Source: Alteromonas sp. KUL49 (GTDB taxonomy: Bacteria > Pseudomonadota > Gammaproteobacteria > Enterobacterales > Alteromonadaceae). Taken from it: a DNA stretch of 64,000 nucleotides. A program made the translations under genes and the position numbers. How positions within the stretch are numbered: the stretch's first letter is position 1; each line of letters opens with the position of its first letter. A model generated the notes under the pieces. That model saw only the letters and a program-made list of their open reading frames with translations. It searched no databases and had not been told where the DNA came from. The DNA is taken from assembly GCF_006538345.1 (NCBI RefSeq), contig NZ_BJKL01000002.1:186001-250000 (forward strand). The letters run 5' to 3'. Below, piece after piece: positions 24,224 through 35,156 of the stretch.

Positions 24224-27067
24224 TTAGTTAAGGCGGTTAGCTTCGTTAGTCGCTAAATCGAACTCGAAAATCGGGATACCTAACGACTCAAGCTGTTCCA
24301 TTACCATGGTTTTGTCACCCACTACGATTAACTGTAACGATTCTAGGTCTAGATACTGCTTTGCTAACGCATCCAACTGCGCCTTCGAAATGTTTTGTAT
24401 GATATCAATTTGCGTAGCTCGATAATCGTTCGGCAAATTGTAACTTAACAGCTGTCGAAGGAATCGCGCTTTGCTCGTCGGTGTCTCATAGTCTAACGCA
24501 TCACCTAAGGTATACGCATTGCGCATAAACTCGATTTCTTGTTCACTGACCCCATGGTCGCGATAATTTCTGATTTCATCCATCATTTCATTAATACCGA
24601 GAGCAGTCTCAGCGCCGGTAATATCAGATGCTGCCTCAAACCAACCCAGCGTTTTGCCACCAATAAACGCACTATTGGCGCCGTAAGTAATACCTTTATC
24701 TTCACGCAAATTAAGGTTGATTCGGCTGTTGAACGCTCCCCCTAATGGGAAATTCATTAAACGGGTTTTAAAGTGGTCACCCGTCGCGTCAAATGGCAGG
24801 CTTCTATCCACCATATAAACCACAGACTGAACCGCTCCTGGGCTATCTACGAAGAAAATTTGTTGTTCGCTGTATTCTGGGAAAGGATTGTAATCATCAA
24901 ATTCGTAATCTTGACCTTCCCATAGATTCAAGAAACCTATAGCGTCAATCATTTCATCTTGAGACAAATTACCAACGGCAACCACACTCGCTTTTGCCGG
25001 CGAATAATAGGTTGCATAAAATGCTTTAACATCTTCTAGCGTAATATTCGAAATAGTTTCTAATGTACCATCGCTAGGCAAGGCTACGCGGTTGTCGTCG
25101 CCAAACAACACAATATCTCTTACCCGGCGAGCAATACTATCTGGTGTTTTAGATTCTTGCTGCTTGCCCTGAAGCACTCTTTCACGCATGCGATTAAAGT
25201 CACTCTCTAAGAAAGCAGGATTAAAAAGTTTTTCCTCAACCAACGCCAACGTTTGTTCAAGGTGTTTGGTGAGTGAAGAAACGTAGATTTGTGTATGACG
25301 TCCGGATGTGCTTACGCGGATAGCACTGCCCAACTTTGCCAATTCACTGGCCATCGCCTCATTGGTGTAGTTTACCGTTGATTCATTCATCATGAGTGCT
25401 GTTAAACTGGCAGTACCCGCCTTATCAATGGGCTCTACTAACATGCCGCCATCTAAGCTGATTGTCAGCGTTACCGTTGGAGTCTCGTCAGAGGTCACCC
25501 CCAAGACAGTCATTCCATTGTCTAAATCACTTTTCCAATACGACGGTACATTCACCACAGGCGCAGCGCCGGCTTGCGGCATAACACTTCGATCAAAAGA
25601 AGACGCCGGACTTGAAAAGTCTCCACTCACCTCATCACTGTAATCCGGTAAGGTGCGAACAGGGCGGTCAAAGGTTTGTTCAGCTGCTGCGATTTGTGCT
25701 TGCCCTTCAGGCACCACACTCAATACAACACCCTTCCCATTCTTAATGTATGTCTCGTAAACACGCATGACATCTTCAGCGGTCACCGCGTTATAACGTT
25801 CTATATCTTGCGCAATTAAATCGGGCTCCTGATGAAAAGTCTGATTAGCAGCTAAAGCAGAGACTTTTCCTGCCACACTTTGAAGGCCAAATACTGTAGA
25901 TGCCTCAATACTTCCTTTGGTACGCGCTAAATCATCCGCAGTGACACCGCGCGATTCAAACTCGGTTAGCGTATTTTGAATAACTGTTTGCACGCTAGAT
26001 AATGACGTCACCACACTAGGATTAGCTAACGCAAGGAGTTGAAATTCACACGCTAGTTCTCTGCACGGATGCGACACCACCGCTTGCACTGCCATCCCCT
26101 CTTTGACGAGGTTTTTGTAAAACAAAGAGGTTTTCCCACCTCCCAATATATCGGCTAGTACATCGAGTGGAGCTTCATCTGGATGACGGGCGTACACCGT
26201 TGGATAAGCTAATTGAAGAAGCGGCAAGTGAATATTATCTTCAAGGGTAACGTATCTGTCTTCTGCCAGTGTTACCGTTGCAGGCTCAGGTTCGTCCACC
26301 GCAGGCCCCATAGGTATTTCGCCAAAATACTTGACAATCAGCGCTTTGGTTTTTTCTACATCAATATCGCCACCAATGGTTAACACCGCATTATTCGGCC
26401 CATACCATCGCTTGAAGAAAGCTTTTAAATCTTCCACATTGACTCTGTCGAGGTCTTCCACGTAGCCGATGGTCATCCAAGAGTATGGGTGTCCCTCTGG
26501 GTACAAAGCTTCACCAATGACTTCATGGCGCAGTCCATAAGGTTGATTGTCTACTCGCTGAGCACGCTCGTTTTTTACGGTTTCTCTTTGATTCTCGAAT
26601 TTCTCTTGATCAACGGCGTCGAGTAAGAAGCCCATGCGATCAGATTCAAGCCAAAGCACTTTTTCTAGCTGATTCGCTGGTACTGTTTGATAATAATTCG
26701 TTCTGTCGGTATTAGTAGTGCCGTTTAAACTTCCACCTGACTCGGTAATAATTTGAAAGTGCGCCTCGTCAGCAACGTGTTTTGATCCTTGAAACATCAT
26801 ATGCTCAAAAAAGTGAGCAAACCCAGATTTACCGATATCCTCTCGCGCAGATCCTACGTGGTAAGTGACATCTACGTGAACCAGAGGATCCGAAGAGTCC
26901 TCATGCAAAATAACGGTAAGTCCGTTTGGAAGTGTGTACTTTTCGTAGGCAATAGAAACAAGATTAGCATCAACTTCAACAACATCTTTATCAAGATTGT
27001 GACAGGCATTTAAGCCAAAAAGCGCAGCAAAAGAAACGCAAAGGGCGCGGGTCAGGCTTACTGACAT
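24224..27067 (-). CDS. M16-family zinc metalloprotease lipoprotein, two-repeat type
   Basis: A large peptidase of 947 residues with tandem M16 units. The N-terminal signal ends in a lipobox (ALFGLNACHN), so it is probably a periplasmic lipoprotein. The active-site HxxEH is present as HFFEHMMFQGS near residue 85, with the downstream Glu in the NERAQRVDNQPYG region. The second half (about 510-930) resembles a M16 C-terminal unit without the zinc motif, as usual. It probably degrades peptides in the envelope; the substrate is unknown. Confidence 0.9.
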   Translation of the reverse strand: MSVSLTRALCVSFAALFGLNACHNLDKDVVEVDANLVSIAYEKYTLPNGLTVILHEDSSDPLVHVDVTYHVGSAREDIGKSGFAHFFEHMMFQGSKHVADEAHFQIITESGGSLNGTTNTDRTNYYQTVPANQLEKVLWLESDRMGFLLDAVDQEKFENQRETVKNERAQRVDNQPYGLRHEVIGEALYPEGHPYSWMTIGYVEDLDRVNVEDLKAFFKRWYGPNNAVLTIGGDIDVEKTKALIVKYFGEIPMGPAVDEPEPATVTLAEDRYVTLEDNIHLPLLQLAYPTVYARHPDEAPLDVLADILGGGKTSLFYKNLVKEGMAVQAVVSHPCRELACEFQLLALANPSVVTSLSSVQTVIQNTLTEFESRGVTADDLARTKGSIEASTVFGLQSVAGKVSALAANQTFHQEPDLIAQDIERYNAVTAEDVMRVYETYIKNGKGVVLSVVPEGQAQIAAAEQTFDRPVRTLPDYSDEVSGDFSSPASSFDRSVMPQAGAAPVVNVPSYWKSDLDNGMTVLGVTSDETPTVTLTISLDGGMLVEPIDKAGTASLTALMMNESTVNYTNEAMASELAKLGSAIRVSTSGRHTQIYVSSLTKHLEQTLALVEEKLFNPAFLESDFNRMRERVLQGKQQESKTPDSIARRVRDIVLFGDDNRVALPSDGTLETISNITLEDVKAFYATYYSPAKASVVAVGNLSQDEMIDAIGFLNLWEGQDYEFDDYNPFPEYSEQQIFFVDSPGAVQSVVYMVDRSLPFDATGDHFKTRLMNFPLGGAFNSRINLNLREDKGITYGANSAFIGGKTLGWFEAASDITGAETALGINEMMDEIRNYRDHGVSEQEIEFMRNAYTLGDALDYETPTSKARFLRQLLSYNLPNDYRATQIDIIQNISKAQLDALAKQYLDLESLQLIVVGDKTMVMEQLESLGIPIFEFDLATNEANRLN

Positions 27068-27301
27068 TTTTATTCCTTATTTTGTACGGCTAAAACGCTA
27101 TGTTGGTAGGGAAAACAAGACATAGGTTTTTTGGGTGTTAGCGAAGACTAACAGACTTTTTCAAGCTTTACTTCCTTTCACTTGCTATCATTGTGTAAAA
27201 TTGTATTTTCGTTTTTTTGTTGCTCTTAGTTATAAGGCTACTGAACTAACGTATAGTGTTGTGCTCAGTGTATTAAGCATTTGCCGTTTAAGGGAGTTTT
27301 C

Positions 27302-27862
27302 ATGGACAAATCAGTAACAGTATTAGACTTCGATTTTGGTATGTCGCAGTTAAGCGGCAACAAAGCGCTGTTATTGACGCTACTCAATAAATTTTTGGAA
27401 GAGTATCGTTCTCTCAGCGATGATTTAAAGCAACTTATGGCTGACAATGATTTTGATAAGGCCTACTCATTGGTGCACACCTTAAAAGGAGTGACAGGCA
27501 ACCTTGGTTTATTCGCACTCCATTCGAAAAGCAAGGAAGTTGAAACCAGTATACGTGGTGATAAAACGCTTCCTGATGATTACGTTGCATTTGAAGCGCT
27601 ATTAAATGAAACCATTTCTGCTATTGAAGCTTTGTCCAACGAAGCACCGGCTAAAGACACCGAAGTAACGGACAACGCACTCGCCAAGCAGGCAAGAGAT
27701 CAACTTACTCGGGCGTTGAAAGCCAACGAATTTATCTCGCAATCTAAGCTAGATGACTGGATGGACGCACTGGGCTTTAATGCTGATGTTCGCCAAGCTA
27801 TCGAGGACGCTGTGGATGAACTCGATTACGAAGAAGCCATTGCTACGTTAGAACAAGCCTAG
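27302..27862 (+). CDS. Hpt-domain phosphotransfer protein
   Basis: A protein of 186 residues. The start 27302 (MDKSVTV) has AAGGGAG just upstream, so the longer frame to 27281 is rejected. The Hpt domain spans about 15-105, with the phosphorylatable His in the VHTLKGVTGNLG motif. The C-terminal acidic part (about 125-186) has no domain I recognise. It would relay phosphate between a hybrid sensor kinase and a response regulator, but neither is nearby. Its stop overlaps the next start (TAGTG). Confidence 0.82.
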   Translation: MDKSVTVLDFDFGMSQLSGNKALLLTLLNKFLEEYRSLSDDLKQLMADNDFDKAYSLVHTLKGVTGNLGLFALHSKSKEVETSIRGDKTLPDDYVAFEALLNETISAIEALSNEAPAKDTEVTDNALAKQARDQLTRALKANEFISQSKLDDWMDALGFNADVRQAIEDAVDELDYEEAIATLEQA

Positions 27863-28605
27863 TGACCTATATTCCGGTACTTTTTGACAACAACCATATG
27901 GTTGTTGTCAACAAACCTGCGGGAGTACCCATGCATGACAGCGACCGCGGGATAGTTTCATTACTCAAGTCACAACTTAACACTTCAGATCTTTTCTTGT
28001 GCCACCGATTAGATACAGAAACCTCTGGCTGTTTGTGTTTAGCCAAAACCAGTTCTGCGGCTGCCATTATTGGCGATGCGTTCGCACATCGCACGGTCAA
28101 TAAATACTACCTTGCAATTACCGATGCAAAACCACAGAAGAAACAAGGTACTGTGATTGGCGACATGAAAAATCGGCGTAGAGGCCAACATATTTTGACT
28201 AAGACGAGAGAAAACCCAGCGGTAACTCAATTTTTTAGTTACGGACTCACGCCGGGTATTCGGGCCTCACTAGTGAAACCGCTAACTGGTAAAACACACC
28301 AAATCCGTGTTGCTTTGAAGAGTTTAGGCGCACCTATTTTGGGGGATACCCACTACAATGGCACATCAGCAGACCGCATGTACCTACATGCGTGGCGACT
28401 GTCGATTCCCTTCGAGGGTGAAACCATTAGCATAACGGCTCCCACTGAGTCCGGTTTACACTTTACCACCAGTGCGTTTGAGCAGTGGATTGCTGAACTT
28501 GATGAACCAGACAAGCTCGCATGGCCTGCGATTGCGCCGTCATTACTAGCCAAGGTTTGCAGCTCTGACGACGTTTCGCACCACACATCAACTAAGCATA
28601 ACTGA
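27862..28605 (+). CDS. RluA-family pseudouridine synthase
   Basis: Isomerises uridine to pseudouridine in RNA. It has 247 residues. The catalytic motif HRLDTETSG with the nucleophilic Asp is near residue 49, and LLVV-type NKPAGVPMH and KTHQIRVALKSLGAPILGD are present. It is shorter than RluA, RluC and RluD and lacks an S4 domain, as in the RluA-like group TIGR01621; the target base is unknown. The GTG start overlaps the stop of the Hpt gene by one base. panE follows 5 bases later. Confidence 0.87.
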   Translation: MTYIPVLFDNNHMVVVNKPAGVPMHDSDRGIVSLLKSQLNTSDLFLCHRLDTETSGCLCLAKTSSAAAIIGDAFAHRTVNKYYLAITDAKPQKKQGTVIGDMKNRRRGQHILTKTRENPAVTQFFSYGLTPGIRASLVKPLTGKTHQIRVALKSLGAPILGDTHYNGTSADRMYLHAWRLSIPFEGETISITAPTESGLHFTTSAFEQWIAELDEPDKLAWPAIAPSLLAKVCSSDDVSHHTSTKHN

Positions 28606-28610
28606 ACATC

Positions 28611-29519
28611 ATGTATCACCTTCATATACTGGGAAGCGGCGCTATTGGTAGCTTGTTGGCGGCTGGAGCACAACGCAACGGCCTCGGCTATTCCATGTAC
28701 CCAAGAACCACAAAACAGTGTTCACTGAATATTACGTGGATAAATGGCGAGCAGTTAACGATTACTCACCACAACGCAGCGCCGAGCTTCCTCACTGAAA
28801 CCGATGTGTTGGTACTGCCACTCAAGGTTTATCAACTGAGTGAAGCGCTGGCTGCATGGAAACCTTATCTATCACCAGCGACACCCGTGGTGTTATTACA
28901 CAATGGCATGGGCGGTCTTGAACAAGCGAGAGATATTCTTGGTGATACTCACCCCATCATCTTAGCAACCACCAGCCACGGGGCTTATAAAGCAGATAGT
29001 GCTAGTATTGTCTATACAGGTATAGGGTCAACCATGATGGGACTAGCCCCCCACCTTCCAACAAACTGCGTTTATGAAGCAATACAGAAATCTATTGTAG
29101 AACGCTTTGAAAAAGCATTTCCTCCTGTTCAGCAAATTGACGATATTCAGAGTGCTTTGTGGAAAAAGCTAGCGGTGAATGTAGCCATTAATCCTCTTAC
29201 CGCTATTCACGATTGTAATAACGGTCATCTATTACAACCGGAGTTTACCGAAACTATTGAAGGGCTCTGTGACGAAACCTCACAAGTCGCCAGAGCCTAC
29301 GGAATAAATCTCACTAAAGAAGCACTCATTACCCTAGTAAGGCAAGTTGCAAGACAAACCGCCAACAACTTTTCAAGTATGCACCAAGACGTAGCCAATG
29401 AACGCCGTACCGAAATAGACGCCATCAACGGCTACATTGTGTCACTGGCAGGCAAAAAAGGTATCGACGTTCCGTTGAATACACTTATGGTTGAAAAGGT
29501 GAAGATACTCGCAAGTTGA
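28611..29519 (+). CDS. panE: 2-dehydropantoate 2-reductase (ketopantoate reductase)
   Basis: NADPH-dependent reduction of ketopantoate to pantoate for coenzyme A synthesis. It has 302 residues. The N-terminal Rossmann motif is GSGAIGSLLAA; the catalytic Lys segment LWKKLAVNVAINPLTA and the later SSMHQDV and EIDAINGYIV segments fit the ApbA/PanE family. It is the last gene of an operon with the Hpt and pseudouridine synthase genes. The function of the operon grouping is not evident. Confidence 0.88.
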   Translation: MYHLHILGSGAIGSLLAAGAQRNGLGYSMYPRTTKQCSLNITWINGEQLTITHHNAAPSFLTETDVLVLPLKVYQLSEALAAWKPYLSPATPVVLLHNGMGGLEQARDILGDTHPIILATTSHGAYKADSASIVYTGIGSTMMGLAPHLPTNCVYEAIQKSIVERFEKAFPPVQQIDDIQSALWKKLAVNVAINPLTAIHDCNNGHLLQPEFTETIEGLCDETSQVARAYGINLTKEALITLVRQVARQTANNFSSMHQDVANERRTEIDAINGYIVSLAGKKGIDVPLNTLMVEKVKILAS

Positions 29520-29619
29520 TACCGCTTTGAAGGTGAGGGTGAGTAAACACAAAGACGTTGTTGATAGTTTCGTCCAGAGTCGAAGTTAACTACAACTTAG
29601 ACGATTTGATAAATTTAAA

Positions 29620-29726
29620 GAGGGTGGAGGCCTTCAATGAGCAAAGCTTCGCTGGCAGGGATGCCAGCGCAGAGCCTACATGGACGTATTTACGGCGTCT
29701 TTGCGATTGATGGCCTCCACCTTCTC
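29620..29726. repeat. Dispersed long-hairpin element, copy 4
   Basis: Between convergent panE and lysS. Arms: AGGGTGGAGGCCTTCAAT... (from 29621) and its near-complement ending at 29725, about 22 of 26 positions pairing. The core is in minus orientation relative to copies 1 and 2 (ATGCC, GAGCCTACATGGACGT, TTTACGGCGT). It ends three bases from the lysS stop. Confidence 0.7.
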
Positions 29727-29728
29727 AC

Positions 29729-31285
29729 CTAATCTGCGTCAGACTCTTGTGAAGTCTGAGGCTTCATGTGTGGGAACAAGATAACGTCTTTGATGGTTGA
29801 ACTGTCTGTGAACAACATTGCCAGACGATCGATACCTATACCCTCACCTGCCGTTGGCGGAAGACCATACTCAAGGGCGCGAATATAGTCGTCGTCAAAG
29901 TGCATAGCTTCATCGTCACCAGCGTCTTTCTCTTGAACCTGCTTAGCAAAACGCTTTGCTTGGTCTTCTGAATCGTTAAGCTCGCTGAATCCATTGGCTA
30001 GCTCGCGACCACCCACGAAGAACTCAAAACGATCAGTGATGAACGGGTTGTCGTCGTTACGGCGCGCCAGTGGCGAAACTTCCCACGGATACTCTGTAAT
30101 GAAGGTCGGCTGCTCTAACTTCTCTTCAGCAGTCGCTTCAAAGATTTCACAAAGGTACTTACCAGCACCCCAAATGCCATCGACTTCAGGCTCTTTAATG
30201 TGAAGCTGCTTAGCCATCGCCTTAAGCTCATCCAGATGTGCTTCTGGATCGCGAATTGCTGCTTCATTAGCTTCTGGCCAATATTTAAGAATGGCTTCGC
30301 CCATGCTCAAGCGGTCAAACGGTTTACCAAAATTGTATTCAACTTCTGAAACCACGTTGCCGTCAGTGTCTTTCGCCGTATTTTTGATAATTGTGGTACC
30401 AAGAATATCTTCCGCTAAGGTGCGAAGCATATCTTCAGTCAGGTTCATCAAGTCGCGGTAATCTGCGTAGGCCTGATAGAACTCTAACATGGTGAACTCA
30501 GGGTTGTGACGTGTTGACAAACCTTCGTTACGGAAGTTGCGGTTTATTTCAAACACACGCTCAAAACCACCTACTACTAGGCGCTTGAGATAAAGCTCTG
30601 GCGCGATACGCAAGTACATATCGATATCAAGGGCGTTGTGATGCGTTACAAATGGCTTAGCTGTTGCACCGCCCGGAATCACCTGAAGCATTGGCGTTTC
30701 TACTTCTAAGTAATCGCGCTCAGTGAGGTAGTTGCGAATGCCATTAACGATTTTGCTGCGGATCATAAATGTCTTACGGGTTTGCTCACTCGTAATAAGA
30801 TCCACATAGCGCTGACGGTATTTAGTTTCTTGGTCACTTAATCCATGGAATTTTTCTGGCAACGGTCGAAGTGCCTTGGTCAGTAATTCGTACTGTTCCA
30901 TGTTCACGTATAAGTCGCCTTTGCCCGACTTATGCAATGCACCAGCCACACCAATAATGTCACCAATATCTAAAGCACCATACTTGGCTTTCAACACTTT
31001 TTGTGTGTCTTTGTCAGCATAAGCTTGAATACGACCAGTCATGTCTTGTAGCAACATGAAAGGTCCACGTTTGGCCATAATACGACCGGCAATGCTCACT
31101 TTATTGTCTTGCGCTTGCAGGGTTTCTTTGTCGAGTTCACCGAACTTAGCCTGAAGTTCTTCAGCGTAGTTTTCACGACGGAAGCTATTGGGGAAGCCGT
31201 TAGCACGGCACTGCTCTCGAATAGCGCTTAATTTAGCGCGACGCTCGGCAATTAATTTATTTTCGTCAGTTTGTTGGTCTGTCAT
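29729..31285 (-). CDS. lysS: Lysyl-tRNA synthetase, class II
   Basis: Charges tRNA-Lys in the cytoplasm. The start ATG 31285 gives [11 protein letters not shown], as in homologues; the frame to 31294 would begin with GTG. It has 518 residues: an OB-fold anticodon domain (about 60-150), then the class II core with motif 1 ([15 protein letters not shown]), motif 2 ([18 protein letters not shown]) and motif 3 ([11 protein letters not shown]). It is 23 bases downstream of prfB, an operon conserved in gammaproteobacteria. Confidence 0.96.
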   Translation of the reverse strand: MTDQQTDENKLIAERRAKLSAIREQCRANGFPNSFRRENYAEELQAKFGELDKETLQAQDNKVSIAGRIMAKRGPFMLLQDMTGRIQAYADKDTQKVLKAKYGALDIGDIIGVAGALHKSGKGDLYVNMEQYELLTKALRPLPEKFHGLSDQETKYRQRYVDLITSEQTRKTFMIRSKIVNGIRNYLTERDYLEVETPMLQVIPGGATAKPFVTHHNALDIDMYLRIAPELYLKRLVVGGFERVFEINRNFRNEGLSTRHNPEFTMLEFYQAYADYRDLMNLTEDMLRTLAEDILGTTIIKNTAKDTDGNVVSEVEYNFGKPFDRLSMGEAILKYWPEANEAAIRDPEAHLDELKAMAKQLHIKEPEVDGIWGAGKYLCEIFEATAEEKLEQPTFITEYPWEVSPLARRNDDNPFITDRFEFFVGGRELANGFSELNDSEDQAKRFAKQVQEKDAGDDEAMHFDDDYIRALEYGLPPTAGEGIGIDRLAMLFTDSSTIKDVILFPHMKPQTSQESDAD

Positions 31286-31308
31286 AACCTTCACTTTACT
31301 TGTTCGGT

Positions 31309-32407
31309 TTATAGCCCTGATTTAAGGCTAGCTTCGATAAATTTGTCTAGGTCACCGTCTAGTACGGCTTGTGTATTGCGTGTTTCCACGCCTGTACGTA
31401 AATCTTTGATACGAGAGTCATCCAATACGTAAGATCGTATTTGGCTTCCCCATCCAATATCTGACTTACTGTCTTCCATCGCTTGTTTTTCGGCGTTTTG
31501 TTTTTGTAGCTCAAACTCATAGAGTTTAGCTTTCAACTGCTTCATCGCCTGATCTTTATTCTTGTGCTGAGAGCGGTCGTTCTGACACTGCACTACAATT
31601 CCCGTAGGTTCGTGAGTAATACGTACGGCAGAGTCAGTTCTGTTAACGTGCTGACCACCCGCGCCCGACGCACGGTAGGTATCAATACGTAAATCAGCTG
31701 GATTGATATCGATATCAATGTCGTCATCAATTTCCGGATAAACAAACGCCGACGAAAATGATGTATGACGACGATTGCCCGAATCAAAGGGAGACTTTCT
31801 CACCAGGCGGTGAACGCCCGTTTCAGTGCGTAGCCAACCAAAGGCATACTCGCCATCCATACGAATCGTTGCACTTTTGATACCTGCAACGTCACCGTCT
31901 GAAACTTCGATAAGCTCAGTCTTAAAGCCATGAGCTTCACCCCAACGCAAATACATCCTTAACAGCATATTTGCCCAGTCTTGTGCTTCAGTACCACCTG
32001 AGCCTGACTGGATATCGATGTAGGCCACACAATTATCATTGGGGCCAGAAAACATACGACGAAATTCGAGGGCCTCGAGTTGCTTTATCAAGCCATCAAG
32101 TTCAGCCTCGGCCTCGTTGAAGGTTTCTTCGTCTTCGGCTTCAACAGCGAGCTCTAAGAGTCCTTCAACGTCTTCCGTGCCTTGGTCAAGCTTGTGAATA
32201 GTTTCAACCACTTGTTCTAGAGAAACTTTTTCTTTTCCCAAGGCTTGGGCTCGCTCAGGTTCATTCCAAACCTCAGGGCTTTCTAGTTCACGATTAACTT
32301 CTTCTAAACGCTCTGACTTTGTATCAAAGTCAAAGATACCCCCTAAGCGCATCGGAGCGCTCGCGAATATCTTTTATAGCGTTGATTACGGGATTTACTT
32401 CAAACAT
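31309..32407 (-). CDS. prfB: Peptide chain release factor 2, programmed +1 frameshift
   Basis: Reads UGA and UAA stop codons and releases the peptide. The gene starts at ATG 32407 ([16 protein letters not shown]...) and meets an in-frame TGA at 32330-32332. The frame then shifts by +1 into [12 protein letters not shown] and runs 340 more codons to 31309, about 365 residues in all. The SPF tripeptide for stop-codon recognition (RKSPFDSG) and GGQ (GAGGQHVN) are seen. lysS follows. Annotators often miss the first 25 codons. Confidence 0.95.
32330..32344 (-). promoter_or_regulatory. prfB programmed frameshift signal
   Basis: On the minus strand: AGGGGG (Shine-Dalgarno-like), then TAT, CTT TGA C. 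This is the same signal as in E. coli prfB. When RF2 is scarce, the ribosome pauses at TGA, the tRNA-Leu slips from CTT to TTT, and reading continues. Confidence 0.93.
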
Positions 32408-32519
32408 AGTCCGCTATCATGATGAATCAAATAAGACCGCGGATATTAACGAATTTAGCCGAATTTAGATAGGGTGAAGGCGTAATTTAAGACACTTATT
32501 TAACGTGAAAGAATGGAAA

Positions 32520-32558
32520 GGCTACCCACGAAGTTCGCTCACTCCATTGTGGGTAGCC
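32520..32558. terminator. Inverted repeat after FMN reductase gene
   Basis: GGCTACCCAC (32520-32529) and GTGGGTAGCC (32549-32558) are perfect 10-base arms with a 19-base loop. The hairpin lies about 20 bases past the reductase stop on the minus strand. No clear U run, so terminator function is only likely. Confidence 0.45.
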
Positions 32559-32579
32559 CATGTCGTAAAGTCACTGAAT

Positions 32580-33152
32580 TTATGCGGTGAGCTTTTTAGT
32601 CAATTCTGCTGTTTCAGCGCCTAGTGCTTTCAACTGAGTCAGTGTTTTTTCGTCAACAACCACACCATTCTCATCAACAAGTGCATGAGCTTTGCCAATC
32701 GCTTTTTGATTAGGCGCCACTACCATACCTATGTTACCCAACAACATGCGAAGTACACTGAGTACGCGCAAACCTCCCAGGGCTCCCGGCGATGACGCCA
32801 TAATACCCACCGCTTTACCTTTGTACGCCTGAAGCGGCTTTTCTCCTTCCGCCATTCGAGACGCCCAATCGATAGCGTTTTTCAATACCGCTGGATAGCT
32901 GGAGTTGTACTCGGGCGACGCAATAAGAAAACCATCGTGCTCTAGTAGCAACTTTTTAAATGCCAATGCGTGCTCTGGCATACCCAATTCAGCTTCAAGA
33001 TCCTCACTAAAAATCGGCATTGGATAATCTGCCAAATTAATAACAGTGACTTGTGCGCCAGCCTCCTCGGCCCCTTTGGCCGCCGCCTCGACCATAGCTT
33101 GATTGAATGAACCACGACGAGTGCTTCCTGAAAACGCGAGAATTTTGGTCAT
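32580..33152 (-). CDS. NAD(P)H-dependent FMN reductase
   Basis: A flavodoxin-like reductase of 190 residues in the NADPH-dependent FMN reductase / ChrR / YieF group. The N-terminal phosphate loop GSTRRGSFNQAM binds FMN and the SPEYNSSYPAVLKNAIDWAS segment is diagnostic. Members reduce quinones, chromate or azo compounds, or supply reduced flavin; which applies here cannot be told. It is a single gene on the minus strand, divergent from the chemoreceptor gene. Confidence 0.85.
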   Translation of the reverse strand: MTKILAFSGSTRRGSFNQAMVEAAAKGAEEAGAQVTVINLADYPMPIFSEDLEAELGMPEHALAFKKLLLEHDGFLIASPEYNSSYPAVLKNAIDWASRMAEGEKPLQAYKGKAVGIMASSPGALGGLRVLSVLRMLLGNIGMVVAPNQKAIGKAHALVDENGVVVDEKTLTQLKALGAETAELTKKLTA

Positions 33153-33299
33153 AACTTACCTTTAGACTAATTATTAACAGTGAATCTTATACGAAGGTCT
33201 ACCCTTATAAGTTGACGCCAACCATATAAAAAATCAAGGCATCACCCCGCGAGCAGTTGTAGCGAGTGTAAACTTAATCGACAAGTGAAAAGGACGCTT

Positions 33300-35054
33300 A
33301 TGTTTTCATCGTGGTTTAAACCAGCACAAGAAAATCAAAACAGTGTACTCGAGCAGTGCATTGACGCCGTGGTAAGTATTGACGAAAACAATAATGTTAC
33401 GTTTTTTAATCCTGCAGCCGAACGGTTATGGGGATATAAAGCTCACGAGGTTATTGGTCGCAATGTAAAAATGCTTGTACCAATAGCAATTCAAAGCAAT
33501 CACGACAACTACGTGAATGCCAACAGAAGAACAGGCCAAGACAAAATTGTGGGAACGTCCCGCGATGTGGAGTTAGAAACTAAAACTGGTAACAAAATTT
33601 GGTGCAACCTGTCTCTTTCGAAAGTCGTTGTAGGAGGCAAAATTAGTTACACAGCTTTTGTCAAAGACATATCCGCAGAGAAAGAAAACGCGGAACGCAT
33701 CGACCAAACCCTAGAACAATGTATTGATGCTGTGGTGACCATTGATGAAAACAACCTTGTCGTATTTTTCAATAAAGCGGCAGAAAAATTGTGGGCTATT
33801 TCGCGACAGGAAGTACTCGGCAAAAATGTAAAAATGCTGGTACCGAAAAGTATTCAGCCAAACCATGATAATTATGTAAATACCAACAGACGTACTGGCA
33901 ATGACAAAATTGTCGGAACCTCTCGTGATATCCAACTGAACACTTTTGATGGCAGACAGCTCTGGGCAAATTTGTCACTCTCAAAAGTTGAGTTAGGAAA
34001 CAAAATTCTGTACACCGCTTTTGTCAAAGACATTACTGAAGCAAAGTTGCAACAAGAAGCGTTTTCTACTTTATCCTTGGTAGCCAACGAAACAGACAAC
34101 TCAGTCATTATTACCGACGCCAATGGATTGGTGGAGTACGTAAACCCTGGATTTAACCGTTTAACAGGTTATTCACTAGGCGATATTAAAGGAAAAACGC
34201 CAGGCGCTGTGCTTCAGGGGCCAAATACCGATCCGGCTACTGTTGCTCGAATTAGTGAAAATTTAAAGCAGCGAAGAGCGTTTTACGACGAGATCCTCAA
34301 TTATGATAAGCAAGGAACTCCTTACTGGATTAGCTTAGCCATTAACCCTGTGTTTGACGAGGCAGGACAACTTACGAAGTTTATATCAATACAAGCCAAC
34401 ATTGACCAAACTAAGCGAAAAGCCCTTGAAAATGATGTTCGCTTGGCAGCTATCAGCGAAAGTAATATCGTGATGGAATTCTCCCATTCCGGCGCTCTGA
34501 ATACCCTCAACCCAATGGCAATGAATGCGCTTAGAGTCTCAAATATTAATGATGCACAGCATTGTTTAAAATCTCTCAATGACTACTTGTCAAATGACCA
34601 GTGGCAAGCGCTCAAAAGTGGAAAAGGGGTTAGAACGACGTTAAGTGTGTCTATCAATGAAGGGCGTGATGCTGGTCGACTTGACGTTAGTGTATCGCCT
34701 GTAATGAATACGGAGGGTGATTTAGACAAAGTCCTCGTATATGGTTCTGATGCATCTGAACGCAATGCCGTAATATCAAAAACTCACGGTGCTATGTCAC
34801 AGGTGTTGGACAGAATAAGTGGCATCATTCAAACCATCAATGGTATTTCTGACCAAACCAACCTGCTTGCCTTGAACGCAGCCATTGAATCTGCACGTGC
34901 TGGTGAAGCTGGGCGAGGTTTTGCTGTAGTAGCTGAAGAAGTGCGAAACCTTGCCTTGCGCACTACAGATTCTGCTGGCGAAATCAGCACGCTCATTGAA
35001 GAAACCAAAGAACACGTTGATCAGCTGTCGAGCTACATGGAAAAGGAAAAGTAG
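33300..35054 (+). CDS. Soluble PAS-rich methyl-accepting chemotaxis protein
   Basis: A cytoplasmic chemoreceptor of 584 residues with no membrane segment. The start 33300 ([10 protein letters not shown]) follows an AAAGG site; the GTG at 33285 lies upstream of it. Domains: PAS 1 (about 15-125), PAS 2 (about 138-245) nearly a repeat of PAS 1 (both carry [31 protein letters not shown]), PAS 3 with a LOV-like fold segment ([15 protein letters not shown]) but no photoactive Cys, a degenerate PAS 4, then a short signalling tip with [29 protein letters not shown] residues. Layout resembles Aer- or BdlA-like energy or redox sensors. The ligand is unknown. Confidence 0.85.
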   Translation: MFSSWFKPAQENQNSVLEQCIDAVVSIDENNNVTFFNPAAERLWGYKAHEVIGRNVKMLVPIAIQSNHDNYVNANRRTGQDKIVGTSRDVELETKTGNKIWCNLSLSKVVVGGKISYTAFVKDISAEKENAERIDQTLEQCIDAVVTIDENNLVVFFNKAAEKLWAISRQEVLGKNVKMLVPKSIQPNHDNYVNTNRRTGNDKIVGTSRDIQLNTFDGRQLWANLSLSKVELGNKILYTAFVKDITEAKLQQEAFSTLSLVANETDNSVIITDANGLVEYVNPGFNRLTGYSLGDIKGKTPGAVLQGPNTDPATVARISENLKQRRAFYDEILNYDKQGTPYWISLAINPVFDEAGQLTKFISIQANIDQTKRKALENDVRLAAISESNIVMEFSHSGALNTLNPMAMNALRVSNINDAQHCLKSLNDYLSNDQWQALKSGKGVRTTLSVSINEGRDAGRLDVSVSPVMNTEGDLDKVLVYGSDASERNAVISKTHGAMSQVLDRISGIIQTINGISDQTNLLALNAAIESARAGEAGRGFAVVAEEVRNLALRTTDSAGEISTLIEETKEHVDQLSSYMEKEK

Positions 35055-35156
35055 TTTTTCGATAAAATACTGTACACATATACAGCATAAAACTATAGTT
35101 AGAAACACTCCTCAACAAGAAGGAGTGCTAAATTAACAAGCAGCGAGGATGGATTC

